Below, in pieces: positions 35,905 through 47,485 of a stretch of 64,000 bases of DNA (positions are counted from its first letter, which is position 1; every line of letters starts with the position of its first letter). This DNA comes from Ophthalmolycus amberensis (lineage: Eukaryota > Chordata > Actinopteri > Perciformes > Zoarcidae), in NCBI GenBank assembly GCA_024529925.1, contig JAFEUB010000724.1, positions 62,001 to 126,000 of the forward strand, in the 5' to 3' direction. Position numbers and translations under genes: made by a program. The notes below the pieces were generated by a model. The model saw only the letters and a list, made by a program, of their open reading frames with translations, was not told where the DNA came from and did no database searches.

Positions 35905-36000
35905 GGCCGTATCCATGAAGCTAAAGAGTTGCTCCTATCCACGTAATTCTTAGAATTATGGAGTTCAAGAATTTCCCCTGAAGAGTTTCTCAAGCGGAAC
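35905..36000. repeat. possible MITE fragment
   Basis: GGGGCCGTATCCATGAAGCT followed by AATTCTTAGAATTATGGAG and AAGAATTTCCCCTGAAG resembles, from memory, a widespread percomorph element starting GGGCCCTATTCATGAAGC. No right end or target duplication identified. Confidence 0.35.
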
Positions 36001-36044
36001 CGCCGCCGCTGACAAAGGAAGCCAACTACCATAAACTGTGGTTC

Positions 36045-36440
36045 ATCATTTGTTGCCTAAAACTAACTGCTTTGTTTTCTGAGAAGAAGGTCATTTATTT
36101 TGAAAAGACTGTACGGGAGGGGAATTGACACATTCTTTCATGGAAAAACGCACAAAAACTGAGGAGTAACTTATCGTATGATATCACAAGGATAAGGACT
36201 TTCACCCAGGAGACCACTGTCCATGCATTTAAAGTTGACTTATTCGAAGTTACATTTGTCACGTAACTTATGTACTTAACGCCTTATGAAGTAATTGTGT
36301 TAAGTAAACCTTAAAAAATAAGGACGTTTATTTTGAAAAGACACTGTATACATGCAAGGAGTGAAAATGTTACATTTCCTGTGAACACAGAAGATTATAG
36401 CGGAAACTGACACGCCGTCCCTGGCACATCCAAAACTGAT
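36045..36440 (-). repeat. family A dispersed repeat, copy 7
   Basis: Reversed copy: GTTGCCTAAAACTAACTGC, GGAGTAACTTATCGTATGAT, GGACTTTCACCCAGGAGACC, AAAGTTGACTTATT, TGCAAGGAGTGAAAATG and GACACGCCGTCCCTGGCAC. It contains both a GGAGTAACTT terminus and the GGGACGG box, but the order of parts suggests two overlapping insertions or an internal rearrangement. Confidence 0.65.
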
Positions 36441-36865
36441 GCTAGATTATAATTTATAACTTTTACTTTAGTTTGAGTTGCATCGTGGAAAATGTTCATC
36501 GACACATAATAGTGAAATATAAAGACTGAGCTGTATCATTGCTCAGAAACACACTTTCTTTTTCTTAGCTTAAACAAACAAGGATCGCTAACAAGCGGCA
36601 TGCTCATTATCTAATCAATTTTGATTAGCAATAACGGTGATACTGGGCCTAATGAACCAAGATTAATAATCAACCGTGTTCTGCATCAGAAAACATGTCT
36701 CCAGTTTTTGGACACAAAGCAGACGGCCTGCTGCCGCGCCGCTGCCGGTGGTTTCTTCATCGCCCCGTTGACACATGACAGCTTTTAAAGCCTGTAATGG
36801 AAAGGAGTGTTTATCACCGCGGCTGAAAAGAGGTTCTTTGATAAAACGTTATGTAATGTGTTTAC

Positions 36866-37884
36866 CAGTGGTGGGCCGTCAGGGCCAGCAAGGCCTTCTC
36901 TGCTGGCCTAAACAGAATCACAAAGCTATATCTAGTTTATAATTTAATAATTTTTCTAAAATACACTACATGTATTATAATTTATGAAAATATTTTCCCA
37001 TTATCTTATTTTCTCATTGCACAGCTAGTCTTCCTCAGTTGCTCTGCTTCCAGTGCAGCTTGTTTTAAGTAGAGCTTTTATCCAATCAGATTTCACCTCT
37101 GTGTCTCTAGGTAAGAAGAGAGGCAGAGGCCTGCAGACTCACAAGTGCATCCATGTGCAGTTTAAGTGAATGGGGACGATATTGTTGATTGTCATATTCT
37201 TCAACCAATCAGATCTTTAGTTTGACACAGTTTGAGTTGGGCGTATTCTTTGACATGTCAGGACCTGCTAGCCGACCTATAATGACGTCAGCATTACGTG
37301 CAGCTCAGTGTCTGCCGCGAGGTGCAGAGTGCGCTGTGATTGGTCACTGGGCGAGCACGTGACTATCGTGAAACGAAACTTAACAGCAGAGGCTTAGTCG
37401 GGTAGTGAATCACATCACGTGATGCAGCTCAGCCAATCAAATATGGGCATTCTGACTGGGTGTGATGTACCACACACCATGACACAGGGGACTGAGACAA
37501 GGAAAGACACTGCAGAGCAGTATGTACAATGTACAAGTTGTGAAAGTAAAATCATAAGACGATCTCTTTGGGCCGCGACTTGTCATAAAGGAATGATGGT
37601 GGGTCCCACAGCCAGACCAGCTGAGAACCACTGTCCTCCATGAGCGCAGAAAATATTATATTTTCCTGAATATAAGCTTCTGCATTTTCCAAATGCACTA
37701 GTACTATTCAAACGTATTGTAAGTCTCGTACCGGACGGTACGTACATAGGTACGTACATTTAATACGTACATAGTTACAGCCTTAGAAACTGATAATAAC
37801 TGTGGCGCCATCATGTGGTACGGTGGTATTTCAGCTGCAGGACAACAGTGAAGGCCTAGCTATAAAATGCACGGCCCACCACTG
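36866..37884. mobile_element. non-autonomous hAT element, complete with 8-bp target duplication
   Basis: The element is 1019 bp with 14-bp perfect inverted termini CAGTGGTGGGCCGT. The 8 bp on each side are both GTGTTTAC (36858-36865 and 37885-37892). No transposase frame survives. The interior holds CCAATCA and GATTGGTC stretches and a GC-rich segment around 37300-37370. A 5' fragment of the same family lies at 61459. Confidence 0.93.
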
Positions 37885-38882
37885 GTGTTTACTGAACACA
37901 CATTTGGAGCGACTGCGATATTCATATTATGCAAGATGGACGTGTGTGCTGGATGGTATCCCTAGATAGAGCACCTGCTGTTATGGCTTACAGATACTGT
38001 ACATACCTGAGAAGGCGTAGAGTTTCGCGGTAAGTTTGAAGCTCCGGTGTCATCTCTTTAAAAGCGCTGGCGAACCTCATGTCCCACTTCATGACAGGCT
38101 TTTATTCATCTCTGGCATTCAAACCAGTAAGGAACACAGAAAATACTAGCTGAGTGTGAGCTCTGTTTCCGACTGCTAGTTGTGCTTTTAGAGTCGGCCT
38201 TCCAAGTGTGAGGGAGCGCTGCTATCAGATGTCAACGCATTAACCTTCGTCCTTTGGAGCTGAATCATGCGCTTGGATTAGAAGTGTCTTTTTTAAATGA
38301 AACTGTAATTATCTATCACACTCAAACCAAAGGAGGTAACACTCCAGAGTTTGGATAAGCTGCTCTGGGTGTGAACAAACACGCCCTTGCTGTGGAGATA
38401 TCCCACATATTTTCATTCAGATAGTTTCAAGACATCCACATGAACTACAGTAAGTTGAAAATTAACTACACAAGCGCATGGAACGGTATCCTTGAGCAGA
38501 AAAGCATCGTCGTGAGGGAGCATTTCTGCTAAGAAGCCGTCATTGGAAACTGTTTGGAAAAGGGTGGGGACTTTGAAACAAATTCTTGGTGGTGATTGGA
38601 TGAACTATCTGTCAATCAAGTTTCGCCAAAGACAACTATGGGAAGAGCGAAAACATATTTTCCATCTAGAAAAGCCTTCAGTGGCATTCTTTGCTCTTCT
38701 TCCAACAAAGAAATACTCTCCAGTTCTGATAGAATTGTTGCTTTACTTGAAGCCTGACAAGATGGATTTTCATTGAAAACTAGTGATCCTGCAATTCATG
38801 CTTGATGGCGTAATATCTGGAAAATCCAGCTGCATGCCGGCATGCCGTGAATCCTCCAGTGCTGTAAAATGCAGCATGAGTG

Positions 38883-38924
38883 CGTGAGCGTCATTAACTC
38901 AAACGAGAGTTAATGACACTCACG
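38883..38924. repeat. 18-bp inverted repeat hairpin (one mismatch)
   Basis: Arms 38883-38900 and 38907-38924 pair at 17 of 18 positions around AAACGA. The arm reads CGTGAGCGTCATTAACTC. Confidence 0.85.
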
Positions 38925-39174
38925 TTCATTAGTTGCAAACAAATACGTTCAGTTCACGGTTCAGTTCCAAGAAAAACATGAGCATGAGCATGAGATCACT
39001 GAGCATGTGATTGGAGAGGAGGTGTGATAAAGACTGCTCATCAGTGCTAGAAATGTATTTTATATAGTTCTTACATTCAAAGGTTGGTATGAAAGGGAGA
39101 ACTTATTTCAGCTGCATGAGCAAAGTTTCCTCTCAGAGAGCCAACACTGTGCTCAAAATGTGAAATATGCTATT

Positions 39175-39420
39175 TGACTCTAAATGGACCATCATTTACT
39201 AAATGAACATCGTGCTGTAATGAAGAAGACTAGGAACTATAGATTGAGACCATAAACTCATGTTTACAATGTTTACTGAGGGAATAAATCATAAGTCATT
39301 TTCTCATAGACTTCTATACAAACAGAGGAGTCGCCCCCTGATGGACATTAGAGAGAATGCAGGTTTAAGGAAGCGTATGGCTTCACTTTTCTGACCCGGA
39401 GGTTTCTGCCTGGGGTGGAC
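39175..39420 (+). repeat. family B dispersed repeat, copy 4 (right part)
   Basis: GACTCTAAATGGACCATCAT, CATAAACTCATGTTTACAAT, GTTTACTGAGGGAATAAATC, GAGTCGCCCCCTGATGGACA and GAGAATGCAGGTTTAAGG follow family B order. The left terminus is missing. Confidence 0.65.
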
Positions 39421-40565
39421 TAGCGCTACAGGGACCCGTTAACTCTGGTCATTCAGCTTTGATGACGATAGGTTTTAAGATCTTTAAGCAACACTTTGAT
39501 TTTCAGATAAAGGATATCTTATTTGACTGTGACTGTGACTCATGGTCATATTTCAGAGTCTGGGATTCAAATCTTTATACGACTCACATCGTTTTTCAAT
39601 GTGTCGACTACTTTAATCTCGTTGGTGAGGCTCTCTGTCAATTCTAAATTTGATGTATACAACATTGACGGGTCAGAGAAAAACGTGTTTCAAAGAACAG
39701 CTACCATCTTCTATGACTGATTGACAGGCTGGTATCATCTCTGCTGTCGTCAGCAGCTGTTTACCTATGTTTGTTTTGTCCTTGCTTATCGATAAACAGC
39801 CAGACCCGGGGTCCTGAGGGGACTTTCTGGAACACCATCTGCCTGCACAAATATTGACCATAGCCCACAGCGGCTATCGTCATCATCCGCGATCAGGTCA
39901 TTGGCACGGGGTTCGCTGAGGAGAGCCGCGAGTGTGGCATCAAGTGTAGAGTATTGCAACATGTGTGTGTTTACAAGTAACTTATTACATTTACTCTGGT
40001 ACTTTATGTGCACTTTTGAGGTACTGGTACGCACCTTTAGTATCATCATTTTATGCAACTTCATAGCTCTACTCCACTCCACTTCACAATCAAATTAAAA
40101 TCTATTTTATTTATATTGATATATAATTATAGATAAATGTCTTTAATTATCTCAGAGTTCTAAGAATAACCTTTGGCCTCAGAATTTTAACAAGGAAAAA
40201 CACGAGTTAGCTATATGTACGGGGAAAGAAATTATTTCTACAAATTATAAGAAAGGCAAATAGGAATTCTGAACCATATAAAGTCGCTACAGACATCAGA
40301 AACTGGCATCGCTTGAGATGACGGCTCAGTGGAGAGGACGTCTCATTTCTCTTACCAACAGTTTCTCTCTCTTCACATCTTTTCATACTCCTCTCCTTGC
40401 ATCGTCAGTAGGAGGAACTAAGATGCAAGAAAAAGACGAAAAGTGAAAAACATGGATGCAAATAAGGGAATTGCGATGTCAGCTATTCCTCTGCTAATAC
40501 ATTCATGCCAATACCTTTTGCTGCTGCAGCTCCAACACCAAAATGTCCTGCTCTAAGTGTTGCTA

Positions 40566-40835
40566 TTGGACTTGGTAAATGGTAAATGGACTTGCATCTG
40601 CATAGCGCCTTTCTAGTCGTCCGAGCCCTCAAAGCTGAATGTCATCATTCACCCATTCATACACCTTCATACACTGATGGCAGGGGCTATCATGCAAGGT
40701 GCCACCTGCCAATCAGGTCGAATTAATTCACATTTACACCATTCATACGCCAATGGCACAGCCTTCGAGCAATTTGAGGTTCAGTGTCTTTCTCAAGCAG
40801 CCAGGGATCGAACCTTTGATCTTTTGATTCAACGA
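40566..40835 (+). repeat. common teleost interspersed repeat (LINE-tail type)
   Basis: It starts with GGTAAATGGTAAATGGACTT, then CATAGCGCCTTTCTAGTCGT, a CATTCACCCATTCATACACC stretch and CCAGGGATCGAACC near its right end. I recognise the layout from many percomorph genomes. It may be a LINE 3' end or a tRNA-like SINE body. The copy is diverged and has no coding capacity. Confidence 0.6.
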
Positions 40836-41394
40836 ACTAATTCATGATTAATTCCTTTAATGTTCATGTTTGTTCATCAATTGTAACAGTCCTCTCAGCA
40901 GAATCTGTGCTGCTGCTCTAAATACTTGAAAGCTCACTCAAAGGGCAGAATCCAACTGTGTAACCATTTACAAGGAACGACCAATTGCTTGTCTCCGACT
41001 GCAACTCTGAAAATGTCATATTCAGAACTTTTACTAGGAGAGGAGTGTTTTATTTATTCTGGTATTTTAGCCAAATGAAGAGTCTGAATACTTCTTCCAC
41101 CCTACTGATATTGTTTTACATTTAGTCATTAAAGTGTTTCCTTTCAACTCAAACTTTTGAATGTACAACGACACAGAAACATTTGTATCACTGATGAGCA
41201 GTCTTCAGAGGATTTCTTTATCACACCTCTCTAATCACATGCTCAGTGATCTCAGCGTTGTGGCCTCCCTGCTGCTCATACCCTGCTGGAGGCCTGAGTC
41301 TCTTTGACTCCTTCTACACCTGGTCGGTAAAAATAGACATGATACAACCAACCCTCACAGTCATATGTTACACAATTATTATAAATGATCTTTT

Positions 41395-41665
41395 CATCAT
41401 TATATGCTCCAGCTGGGAAGAACGGTGCGAGATACCATATGCATGTATTCGTATTAGTTTGTTGCACTTATTGTATTCGTATTAGTTTGTTTCTGCACTG
41501 TACTTTTGCTCTGGTTTATGCTCTTAGATGCTTGTTTAAAAAAGGAGATGCACATATGATTTCTGGTGACTATAGTTCTCTTGAATACCGATGTTGAATA
41601 CACTTATTGTAAGACGCTTTGGATAAAAGCGTCTGCTAAATGACTAATGTAATGTAATGGTTGAT
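41395..41665 (+). repeat. 3' tail of an L2-related LINE or tail-sharing SINE
   Basis: The diagnostic part is TAAGACGCTTTGGATAAAAG followed by CGTCTGCTAAATGACTAATG and an ATGTAATG end (41608-41660). This tail is shared by fish L2/RSg-1-type LINEs and SINEs that use them. The preceding AT-rich part contains two copies of GTATTCGTATTAGTTTGTT (41445-41463 and 41473-41491). No coding remains. Confidence 0.65.
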
Positions 41666-41689
41666 ATCGTACGTTTTTTGTTATTTTTC

Positions 41690-41960
41690 ATGCGTTCTAC
41701 CTGCGCAAACCAGTGAAGAACCTGTTTAGGCAGCAAAACTACTTGGTTAGGTTTTAGTAAATAATTGTAGTTTCTGTTAAAAAATAATGCTTTTGTTATG
41801 TAACATAGGTCGGTGGCTTTTGTAAGTTACTTAACAAAAGAACACTAAAATAAGTCAAAGCTATCGTTGTTTGTGGATGGGTTGCATCCACCCCGAACTC
41901 CGGATTATGCGAACAATATCGCTCTTTATACTACATCACCTTACTTTCGCCTTTGCTCCC
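41690..41960 (+). repeat. family A dispersed repeat, copy 8
   Basis: TTTAGGCAGCAAAACTACTT, GGTTTTAGTAAATAATTG, AAATAAGTCAAAG, GTTTGTGGATGGGTTGCATC and TTTATACTACATCACC follow in family order. The copy is diverged. Confidence 0.6.
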
Positions 41961-42079
41961 ATCATAAATACTACAGCCATGGCCAGTATGTCTTTTGTTA
42001 TCCAAGTAAAGGGTCTGAAGAGTCCACCCCTGCTGATCTGAGATGGTCTTACATTTATTGATGCATAATCTTGACACAT

Positions 42080-42245
42080 TAAGTAAGTAAGTAAGTATGT
42101 CAGTTACATAACAAAAGTACAAAAAAGTCAACGTTGACATTTGTTTGACGCATCCAGCCTGACCTCGTCCTCCCGACACTGACGTCTTTATACTACGTAA
42201 CTTGACTTCCTCCCCCCCCGTTTTTAAATGAGAGGTCAGCGTTGT
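42080..42245 (+). repeat. family A dispersed repeat, copy 9 (right half)
   Basis: AAGTAAGTAAGTAAGTATGT, CAGTTACATAACAAAAGTAC, AAAAAGTCAACGTTGACAT, GTTTGACGCATCCAGCCTG and TTTATACTACGTAACTTGAC match the right end of the family. Confidence 0.6.
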
Positions 42246-42284
42246 CTGGTTGTATTTGCATCACTGATCAACCATTTTGTTTTT

Positions 42285-43215
42285 TTATGCAGATGATACA
42301 ATTATTTATGTATATGCGCCAAATGTGGAGCAAGCTGTGTCAAATCTTCCATTTGCATTTGACTTCATGCAGAAATACTTTTAAAAAACTCTGGGAGCTT
42401 TAGGTTCTAAATGAGTCTAAGACCAAATATATGCTATTTAAAACGTATGTATGTATGTATGTTCATGGCACCTACTGCATTTGTTCCCTTAATGGGCCCC
42501 AAATTGAGCTTGTCACAGAATACAAATATCTGGGCATTTGGCTGGATGAGAAGGTTTCATTCAAAACGCGTCCTTGAGCTCACAGATAAGGTGGGAATTT
42601 GACTGGGTGCAGCTTACAGGATTAGATCATTCTTTTCATTTCTTTAGAAGACACAATCACAATTGTTCAATAAACTGCAATGCTAATCTTAGATTATGGG
42701 GATACAACTACAATTACACTGAAATCACTAGATACTATAGAACTCTATGTTGTATAACTGGGGATGGTTTTACAACTCACCACTGTGAGCTATACTAAAA
42801 TGTGGGATGTTTTCTCTCAGTGAACGGAGAGAAAGACACTGCCTCCTTTTGTTTACAAGGTGGGTGGGTTACCATTTTACATCACTTCTCTTTTAAAAAC
42901 TCAAATCCATTTGTCATCACAAACTCACAGGAATTTAATCCCCAGAAACTCCTCAGATCAATACTGAACTTGGTAAAATCGCTGTTTTTCGCATCAAATA
43001 AATTGAACAAATGACAAGAGGTACTTAAATTGGTCAGGTATCCAAGTCATGGTTGTTGCATAGTGTTCCTGCTTTGGTTAATTTGCAGACATGGTTGTTA
43101 CAAGTTTTTATTGCTGTTGTTGTCCTTCTTATATATTGTACATCCATCCTATTGTATATTGTATATTCTTACTAGTGCTTGCAGGCCCCTTACCCATATC
43201 CATGAGGCTGATAAT
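42285..43215 (+). pseudogene. heavily decayed non-LTR reverse transcriptase fragment
   Basis: Conceptual translation gives YADDTIIYVYAPNVEQAVSN near 42292-42350 and EYKYLGIWLDEK-like coding from about 42515. LDYGD-like sequence lies near 42690 and ITGDGFTTHHCELY at 42756-42797. These fall in different frames with several stops. The order matches the palm and C-terminal region of jockey/L2/Rex-group fish LINEs. It is much older than the L2 copy at 56.4 kb. An (ATGT)n stretch at 42446-42461 lies inside. Confidence 0.7.
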
Positions 43216-43732
43216 AGCTGATGACGCCAAATCAATTGACTGATAACATTTGAAGGAGGTGCAAAACTGTCCCGAGCAACGAAAGCTTTAGTCATAGTTC
43301 ATGACAAACATGCTTTTAGTCTCTGATACAACCTTTATAACATCAAGTGAATGTTTCCATTGAATGCCAGATCAATTTAATTGAGCAGTGACAGCAAGTT
43401 GAATAAATTTTTGAATAATAATTTTAATAAACGATACTTTAATATTCCTGTTAAAAGTGGATTGTGTTGTTTTAGATTCCATTTCATCATTCCAGGCACA
43501 TCATTAAAGGGAAATCAGCATATGTTTCTGCTTTCATTCTTTTCCATCCTTAATAAACGAAACAATTTTTGTCTCTTCACAAAAAATAGTTGTCTCTTCC
43601 AAAATACTGGTGTGATGTCTTTCATTTGTCATCGTGAGTAACCGTTACATTCCTATCAGAAACATATGTGACTGTTTGGGAGCTACTTACACTGAAATTG
43701 CAGTGTTCAATAAAACTCTGTCAGCTGAAGAC

Positions 43733-44165
43733 TTAAAGCCACAGTTGGTAACTTTTTAGTGCTCCTAATGGCATTTGTAAGATTCTTACTCGCTTGAAGA
43801 AAAACAACCAATTGGAGCGAGGAGGCTCTAAGCTGTCAATCACTGCGTGTGTACTCCGATCTAACTGCTGATCATAAGATTTTCTTACTGTATTGACAAT
43901 TTATCTCCTCAAATGTTTTCAAAAACATACAAACAAGATTTTAATATACTGTTTAGCTGTAAAATCTTTGCTCCGGCCGGCGGGCGGTGCTTGGTTTTGG
44001 CCCGACTGTTTTCAACATGGCGGCCGGGTCACACACTTTCTCATTTTACAGCCATTGCTGTTAGGTTTTTATGTAGAAAATAACCCTTACATTTGTTTTG
44101 TGAGAAGACTTTATATATACTTATGTCACCTGATGTACAAATGAATGTACAAAGAGTTAAAGTTG
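43733..44165. repeat. possible interspersed repeat with a GC-rich core
   Basis: It starts TTAAAGCCACAGTTGGTAAC and ends near AGTTAAAGTTGTACC. A GC-rich core with CCGGCCGGCGGGCGG (43974-43988) and ACATGGCGGCCGGG contrasts with AT-rich flanks. A related start, CCTAAAGTCACAGTTGGTCC, occurs at 47291. This suggests a dispersed family, but termini are not matched. Confidence 0.35.
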
Positions 44166-44249
44166 TACCTTGGTGCTGAAAGAGGCTATATGGAGGTCAA
44201 TGCAATCCAGCCAGCTTTAAAAGATATCAAAAGTCTCTGACTCATGCAA

Positions 44250-44253
44250 ACAC

Positions 44254-44285
<32 letters not shown>
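44250..44285. repeat. (CA)n microsatellite
   Basis: Eighteen AC/CA units with one G interruption. Confidence 0.95.
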
Positions 44286-44949
44286 TTTCACCCTTGAGAA
44301 ATCCCTACACAGACAGCTGACACTGCATGTCAATATTTTGCATGTTATGCAATTGTCCCCTTCCCTGTGAAGGTGGGTAATGATGCTTCATTACAGAAGT
44401 GATTTCAGAGGGCCCGGTTAGACTGAACTGCTCACCTTGGCCCTCGAATGATGTGACATTTCACAGGCTGTCGGGCTCACACCTGTTGGTATATGTAGAT
44501 AGATTTATAACAAAATAGAAAAACAAGAGGAATGCATTGGATGTTCACTCTTCTGCTGCAAAATGTGCAGTCTAAAATGCGTAACACATTTGCTACGCCC
44601 TTTCATGTTGCCTCAGACGCATGAGGTTTCATCAGATCCAAACTGAGAGTTTGAATAGACTTGAATAAGTGAGCTAATTCTCAACTTACAGTGGGTTAGC
44701 ACAACAGCATTCTATACTATAGTGTCCCAACAGGGCTTTCAGACAAAAAGCACAAGTTTGACATTGCGTAGAGCAGGGGTGCCCAATACGTCAATCGCGG
44801 AGGTAGTGCGGGTAGATCGCATGCCATTCAAAAAAAACGAGATGTCCGCATGGCATTTGCCACTTGATTTTCTAACACACGCGTCACCACGTATGCGCGG
44901 TCAACTGCGCGAGATACTGCAAAACTCCGGCGAGCTAATTAGTTAGCCT

Positions 44950-46111
44950 CAGTGGCGGCTGGTGGAAAATGTTCTAGGTAGGGCCATTTTATCAATTTCA
45001 GCAAACATCCCAGTATGATTTAATGCAAAAAAAATGTAAGTATCAAACACGCATTATTACTTGGCAGTTAAATATTTAACATGTATTCCAACACGAAAAC
45101 AATCAGTAAATAACACTTATATAATATAATATAACATGTTTATTTATTGAGATGCCCCTATGGACCTTGTTATAGGAGGTAAAGATCAGGAGAAGTAAAC
45201 ATGAAGTGTAATTATGAATACTGATGTTAAATTAAGCTATGATGAGTTTTCACTGTTAATTTAACATCTCTATTACATGTTGATGCCTCCATGACCAAGT
45301 TAAGCAGATGAGACTGAGGCTATGTAGAAGAAAAGATGTTCACTTTGCCGAATATGTAGCTTGACAGAGTTCTCCATGTGTGTCCTGGTGTTCTCATGTT
45401 TCCTTACCTCCTCACTCCCGTAACTGTCCGTGCTGGATCCGTCCCCGTTGTTTTAAAAAGCTAAATAAATGATTAGCATGACGTCATCCAGCTAGCCAAA
45501 CCTGTCTGGTGTACAGCTAGTGAAGCTTTGCATGTAGTCTGCTATCTGATTGTGAGGTCAGGCTGATCTGATATCAGCTCTTTGGCTGCAGAATCTCCGC
45601 CAAAGTTCTCCTCTCAAACGGGTCTTGGAGGTGGAGTGCTCGCGCTGGCGCGGGCGCTCGCCTGTAGAGACTTCTCCTGACGAGAACGCGCAGCGAGGGG
45701 GGCCTGATCGTTCTGGCCCCAAGCTGAATCTATTTGAGGGCGCTGATTGGCTAAATTGTATGTCACTCATTTATATCTTGAATCAGCAATTGGCTAAACT
45801 GCTTCATAGACCCGTCTCTTTTGGGCCAAAACGATCAGGCCCCCCAAGCTGCGCGTTCTCATAGTGTCGTGCACACAGACAGAGAGCACGAGCAGAGAGC
45901 ACACAGGCGGAGAGGACGAGCAGGAAAAGCATATATTTTGCGCAGATATCATATTTTACACACATTACTGGGTACATTCCATAGTTCAAAAACACAAATA
46001 TTGACAATTTGTATAATTTATGATTATTATAATTATTATTATTATTTTTTTTTTTTGTGTGGCTCATGGTGGGGCCATGCCCCATGGCCCTCTATTGACC
46101 AGCCGCCACTG
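44950..46111. mobile_element. non-autonomous hAT element nested inside the outer hAT
   Basis: The element is 1162 bp with 14-bp perfect inverted termini CAGTGGCGGCTGGT, flanked by GTTAGCCT on both sides (44942-44949 and 46112-46119). No transposase is visible. Arms at 45682-45720 and 45823-45860 pair at about 35 of 38 positions around a ~100-bp spacer. A run of ATT and T lies at 46024-46056. Its perfect duplication, against one mismatch in the host element's, fits a younger insertion. Confidence 0.93.
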
Positions 46112-46234
46112 GTTAGCCTTCCAATTTATTTCTACTAAAGAAGCTAAAGCTGTAGCGCCATGATTTGGGAAACTTCCAAAACCTCGCGTCAGAACTGGAG
46201 ACTCAACGGAAGGCGTGTGCGTAACTTGACAGTG

Positions 46235-46700
46235 CACGCAACACAGAGCAGATTGACAAGTGTCTGTCAGAGTTTGACAAACGCTTTCGAGACTTTGCTT
46301 TACTCGAGCCAGTTGCTACACTTATGTGTTGCACATTTGGGGAAGATATTGAGGTTGATTTACTCGCATCAAAAATTGCAACGCTGTTTCACCTGAACTC
46401 GTCTGGAGTGGAGGATGAGATTTTGACACTGCAAGCTGACATTCAGCTGAAGTCCAGGGCTCATGGACAGTTTTCTCACAGAGGAAAAGTATCCAAACAT
46501 GAGGACATGTGATACCTTCTTGACTGCATTATTCGGCTCTCATTTATGTGAGTCAGCCTTTTCCCACATGAAGAACATTAAGTCCAAACACCGTTCCACC
46601 ATGACTGATGATCATTTGAAGTCTGCTTGAGGCGGATACCAGCAGCTACTGTCCGGACTATGCAACTCTGGCCAATCCCATTCAGTGCAAGTCATCAGAG
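46235..46700 (+). pseudogene. decayed hAT transposase C-terminal fragment (ZBED/Charlie-like)
   Basis: One frame from about 46235 to 46512 reads FDKRFRDFALLEP, then a segment with FGEDIEVDLL and LNSSGVEDEILTLQADIQLK. A shifted frame after 46530 gives CESAFSHMKNIKSKHRSTMT and then DDHLK before a stop. These are the insertion-domain end and dimerisation segment of hAT transposases related to ZBED/Charlie-type proteins. Stops, at least one frameshift and loss of the N-terminal half and catalytic core make it non-functional. Confidence 0.75.
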
Positions 46701-47485
46701 TAAGGTAATGACCAAAAATGTACAGAATTGTATTGTGCCATAAGGGTTCATGCAGTTATGCAAGGTACGCCAACATATATTGTAAATATAAAGTATACTC
46801 AGTATATATATATATATAAATAGATATTCAGCATTTTTTATGTAGGTAGATCATTTTGACTTGGTCATTTTAAAAGTAGCTCGCAAGCCGAAAAAGTGTG
46901 GGCACCCCTGGCGAAGAGCAAGACCTTTGTTTCCAGTGGAGAGTGACTGAGAACTTTGACCCCTAAATACACCACACACACAATGGGATTGTGCCAACCA
47001 AATCAAGCAAGAGCCGGGCTTTACCACTTAACCACTTCCTCTCTGATTTGATGCTGGTATGTGGTAGGAACAGTGGGACATCTGTAGCGATCCGTATCTT
47101 TGTGATTGCGACGAGTGAAGAGTGTCGATACCGTACCAAGGCACATTGGTACTGTGAGCTAAATGCTGATGTCAGCATGCATTACATTTTTATTTTTTTC
47201 TACTATTTTCACGATCTGCTGACAAAGTGCCCCGTGGTCCTGCAAATTATGGCTGTTGTCTCACAGAAGCAAAGCTTAGCGGTAGAGTGACCTAAAGTCA
47301 CAGTTGGTCCTGTGTCAAAACAAAGGAAGTTGGTTTGCCGGTTGTACAACATGCATGATTTTGACACTGGAGACTGTTTAGAACTTATTTCCCAAATAAA
47401 GCCAATGTTGGTTTCTTTTATCCATGATTGTTCCCTGACCTTGTAACCAAATGGCTTCTGTGCCTAAATCTCACCAAACCTGAAT

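Larger units (their letters stand above)
37885..40565. other. intergenic with one hairpin and a family B copy
   Basis: No gene recognised. The frame at 38543-38776 has no known motif. Confidence 0.5.
44774..46910 (+). mobile_element. hAT element with decayed transposase, interrupted by a second hAT
   Basis: The termini CAGGGGTGCCCA (left) and TGGGCACCCCTG (right) form a 12-bp perfect inverted repeat. The flanking 8-mers are GCGTAGAG (44766-44773) and GCGAAGAG (46911-46918), a hAT target duplication with one later substitution. Removing the inner element at 44950-46111 leaves about 970 bp of outer element with a decayed hAT transposase C-terminus. A TA microsatellite lies near 46806-46818. 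Confidence 0.88.
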
